The notes beneath the pieces were generated by a model, which saw only the letters and a program-made list of their open reading frames with translations, was not told the DNA's origin and did no database searches. Positions 61,904-64,000 of a DNA stretch of 64,000 nucleotides are shown here, in pieces. The stretch comes from JBGTBD01 sp041749475 (GTDB lineage Bacteria > Pseudomonadota > Alphaproteobacteria > Rickettsiales > UBA998). Positions within the stretch are counted from its first letter, which is position 1, and each line of letters begins with the position of its first letter. The translations under genes and the position numbers were made by a program. Location: NCBI GenBank assembly GCA_041749475.1, contig JBGTBD010000004.1, positions 1 through 64,000 on the forward strand, read 5' to 3'.

Positions 61904-63811
61904 ATGAGTAAAACCTCCTTCTCCAGCCGCTCCGGATTCAGCTTAGTTGAAATGGCGGTTATCCTAGCCATTGTCGCGGTCATCATCGGCGTCACCATGT
62001 CGGCCGGGAAAACGCAGATCGACGTGGCCAATATGAAGACCACCAAGGATGGCCTCGCCAATATCAAACAGGCTCTTTTGCTTTTCCGCGATAAACAGGG
62101 CCGCTTCCCATGCCCTGCGCTGGAAACGGAGGGAAAATCCTCCGCTACGTACGGTCAGGAACAAGCCGGGTGCGACGTTGCATGTCCCGTCGGCATTGTG
62201 TGCATGAACAACGCCGCGATTGGGTTTGTGCCGTTCAAGGCGCTGGGACTGGATGAGAACGCGGCATATGATGGATGGGGCGGCAAGATAACATACGCGG
62301 TTGATATCCAGCAGACGGGCGGCTCCAGCTACGCCAGCGGCACGCTGCAGGTAGTGGACTCCAATAACAATAAAGTCACCGCCTCACCCGCGTTCGGAGA
62401 TGCGATTTTTGTTTTGCTCAGTCATGGGCCTGACAGGAAAGGCGCGTATTCAAAGACTGGAAATATCCTGGTCGCATGCGACGCAACGACGCTCGACGGC
62501 GAGAATTGTAACGGTGACGACATCTTCCGCACCGCACGCTTTACGAACTCCACCGTCGCGGCGGATTTCTACGATGATTTCGTAACATGGTATTCACAGG
62601 ATAAAAACCCCGTCGCATCGGCCGAGTCCACACCTTGCCTGAGCGGCCCGCTGAGCGCACGTACGCAGAAGTTTTCTGCAGGGGAGTATAATGGCTGTTA
62701 CATCGGCAACGACAATAGGGTATATTGCTGGGGCAGCGGTGCTTACGGAGCATTAGCGCAAGGCGGCAGCACCACCGCTTCGAAAGTGCCGATTGCCATC
62801 GGTGGGGGTATTAATGACTGGATTTCCATCAGCACCGGTTGGCGCCATGCCTGCGGCATCCGTGCCAACGGCCACCTCTATTGCTGGGGGCGGAATTGGG
62901 ATGGTCAGCTTGGCATCGGGACTACCACGGGTGTTATAGGCGGCCCCGCTTCGGTCGGCGTTCACTCCCCCACCGAAACCTCAGGCGCATCATGCAGTTG
63001 GTCGCAAGTGTCTGCCTCGTCATCGGTAACCTGCGGCATCCAGACGGACGGACGGCTCTATTGCTGGGGACGCGATTCGGACTCCAATATGATTGTTGAG
63101 CCGACAGAAGTATCAGGCGGCCATACGGATTGGATATATGTTGACTCCCGGTCTGCGGGCGGATGCGGTATTCGTGGCATAGGCGGTGCAGGATCAGCAT
63201 ATTGCTGGGGTAATAACCCGGAAGGCGAATTGGGAGATGGAACAAACACGAACAGTACCACACCGGTTCTCGTTAAAGATACTACCGGCTCCAGTTCCTA
63301 TAATGACTGGACGATGATAGGAACGGAAGGGTTGGAAGCTGCCGTATGCGGTATCCGCTCTAACGGAACGGCATACTGCTGGGGCGGCAATCAAAGAGGA
63401 CAGTTGGGATACGGTACAACCGGAGGTGCAAGCAACCTACCGAAACAAGTAGTGAATACAGCCAATAGCGGCACATGGTCGGACTGGTCCTTTATTGAAG
63501 GCAGTAAGCTTCATTCGTGCGGAGTGCGCGGCGGCGGACTTGGATATTGTTGGGGATGGACGGATTCCGGCAGGTTAGGAAATGGTGTGACCAGCGGTGA
63601 TGCCAATACACCGCGCCTTGTGTTGGGTGGATTTACCGACTGGGTGCGCATCGACCCGCAATACTCTGTGGCCACCTGTGGGTATCGTTCTACCGGAGCA
63701 GTATATTGCTGGGGGGATTCATGGATAAGCGGCTTGCTCGGAAATAACCAGCCGGACAATACGGTATATTCCACGCCTCAGGCTGTTCCCCTTCCCAAAC
63801 CGATTCAATAG
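61904..63811 (+). CDS. type IV pseudopilin fused to seven RCC1-like repeats
   Basis: The protein has 635 residues. The N-terminus SGFSLVEMAVILAIVAVIIG is a prepilin peptidase site (cleavage between G11 and F12, with the Glu at +5) and pilin helix. Residues about 25-245 form a pseudopilin-like domain (RDKQGRFPCPALE, several Cys). From about 250 to the end there are seven repeats of the type C-G-I-x-GxxYCWG-xx-GxLG, like RCC1 blades; seven would close a beta-propeller. Each blade has a Cys pair, which suggests disulfides outside the cytoplasm. The ATG at 61904 is preferred over a GTG three codons earlier. No pilus assembly genes are adjacent. Confidence 0.85.
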   Translation: MSKTSFSSRSGFSLVEMAVILAIVAVIIGVTMSAGKTQIDVANMKTTKDGLANIKQALLLFRDKQGRFPCPALETEGKSSATYGQEQAGCDVACPVGIVCMNNAAIGFVPFKALGLDENAAYDGWGGKITYAVDIQQTGGSSYASGTLQVVDSNNNKVTASPAFGDAIFVLLSHGPDRKGAYSKTGNILVACDATTLDGENCNGDDIFRTARFTNSTVAADFYDDFVTWYSQDKNPVASAESTPCLSGPLSARTQKFSAGEYNGCYIGNDNRVYCWGSGAYGALAQGGSTTASKVPIAIGGGINDWISISTGWRHACGIRANGHLYCWGRNWDGQLGIGTTTGVIGGPASVGVHSPTETSGASCSWSQVSASSSVTCGIQTDGRLYCWGRDSDSNMIVEPTEVSGGHTDWIYVDSRSAGGCGIRGIGGAGSAYCWGNNPEGELGDGTNTNSTTPVLVKDTTGSSSYNDWTMIGTEGLEAAVCGIRSNGTAYCWGGNQRGQLGYGTTGGASNLPKQVVNTANSGTWSDWSFIEGSKLHSCGVRGGGLGYCWGWTDSGRLGNGVTSGDANTPRLVLGGFTDWVRIDPQYSVATCGYRSTGAVYCWGDSWISGLLGNNQPDNTVYSTPQAVPLPKPIQ

Positions 63812-64000
63812 TCGCAACGTATTTCCATCCCGTCATATCCGATGACGATGTGTGGTGGCAATCTTCTGGAAAGTTCCTCGTGTTCGAGGCTATGACTCAT
63901 ATGCGTGAGGATGGCCTGTTTCGGGTTTACGCGCTCGATCCACTTAAGTGTCAAATCCAGATGTGCATGACTCGGGGCCGGAGCTTCCTGCAAACAATCC
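63805..64000 (-). CDS. MBL-fold metallo-hydrolase, C-terminal part
   Basis: The frame is open to the window edge, so the N-terminus and metal motifs lie outside. The visible end, LKWIERVNPKQAILTHMSH followed by HEELSRRLPPHIVIGYDGMEI, is the C-terminal block of the PhnP-like/MBL-fold hydrolases, including a metal-binding His in THM. It converges with the pilin-RCC1 gene, overlapping it by 7 bases. The substrate is unknown. Confidence 0.85.
   Translation of the reverse strand, partial: DCLQEAPAPSHAHLDLTLKWIERVNPKQAILTHMSHSLEHEELSRRLPPHIVIGYDGMEIRCDY

Overview
The window is a dense, mostly G+C-rich bacterial chromosome segment that I read as an alphaproteobacterium. Supporting points are a short prolyl-tRNA synthetase with no room for the editing insertion, the lepB-rnc-era order, a LolC-type lipoprotein exporter, thrS-infC, and several families of interspersed palindromic repeats. 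I cannot place it to genus. No rRNA, CRISPR array, complete insertion sequence or prophage is visible. There are two tRNA genes, tRNA-Ser(GCU) and tRNA-Val(GAC).

Layout. 0-8 kb: the end of a membrane-associated protein, an A+T-rich SIR2-like gene, a MipA/OmpV outer-membrane protein, a YbaL-type antiporter, an SLC13-type transporter, then an A+T-rich pair (small membrane protein and possible nuclease) beside tRNA-Ser. 8-13 kb: lepB, rnc, era, maf, folE. 13-24 kb: hisI, metE, an ABC-2 permease, proS, lolC-lolD, dnaE. 24-31.5 kb: an unknown Lys/Ala-rich protein, pabC-(DUF2125-like)-pabB on the minus strand and folB-folK-folP on the plus strand, so most of folate synthesis lies in this window. 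31.5-41 kb: a PAS histidine kinase, an M17 aminopeptidase, a MarR-like regulator with a membrane protein, YoaE, and serC-(exported protein)-serA. 41-53 kb: glycosyltransferases, thrS-infC, a Fur-box-linked small gene, a TPR-sulfotransferase, panC-pyrE, zapE-ispH. 53-64 kb: an accessory stretch with a predicted zinc metalloprotease, a serine-hydrolase-like protein, an RTX-tailed heparinase/alginate-lyase-like enzyme and a pseudopilin fused to seven RCC1-like repeats. It is interrupted only by tRNA-Val and tag, and the window ends in an MBL-fold hydrolase.

The most interesting signals fall in two groups. First, 18-bp direct repeats close to the PhoB box consensus (CTGTCA units 11 bp apart) lie upstream of four accessory genes: near 13.2 kb, 25.1-25.2 kb (two boxes), 29.2 kb and 58.7 kb. 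This suggests a phosphate-starvation regulon made of undescribed genes plus a secreted polysaccharide lyase. Second, the 53-64 kb region looks like a set of surface or secreted factors (zincin, hydrolase, RTX lyase, pilin-RCC1 adhesin) that could act on other cells or polymers. These functions are inferred from motifs read by eye; no database search was possible.
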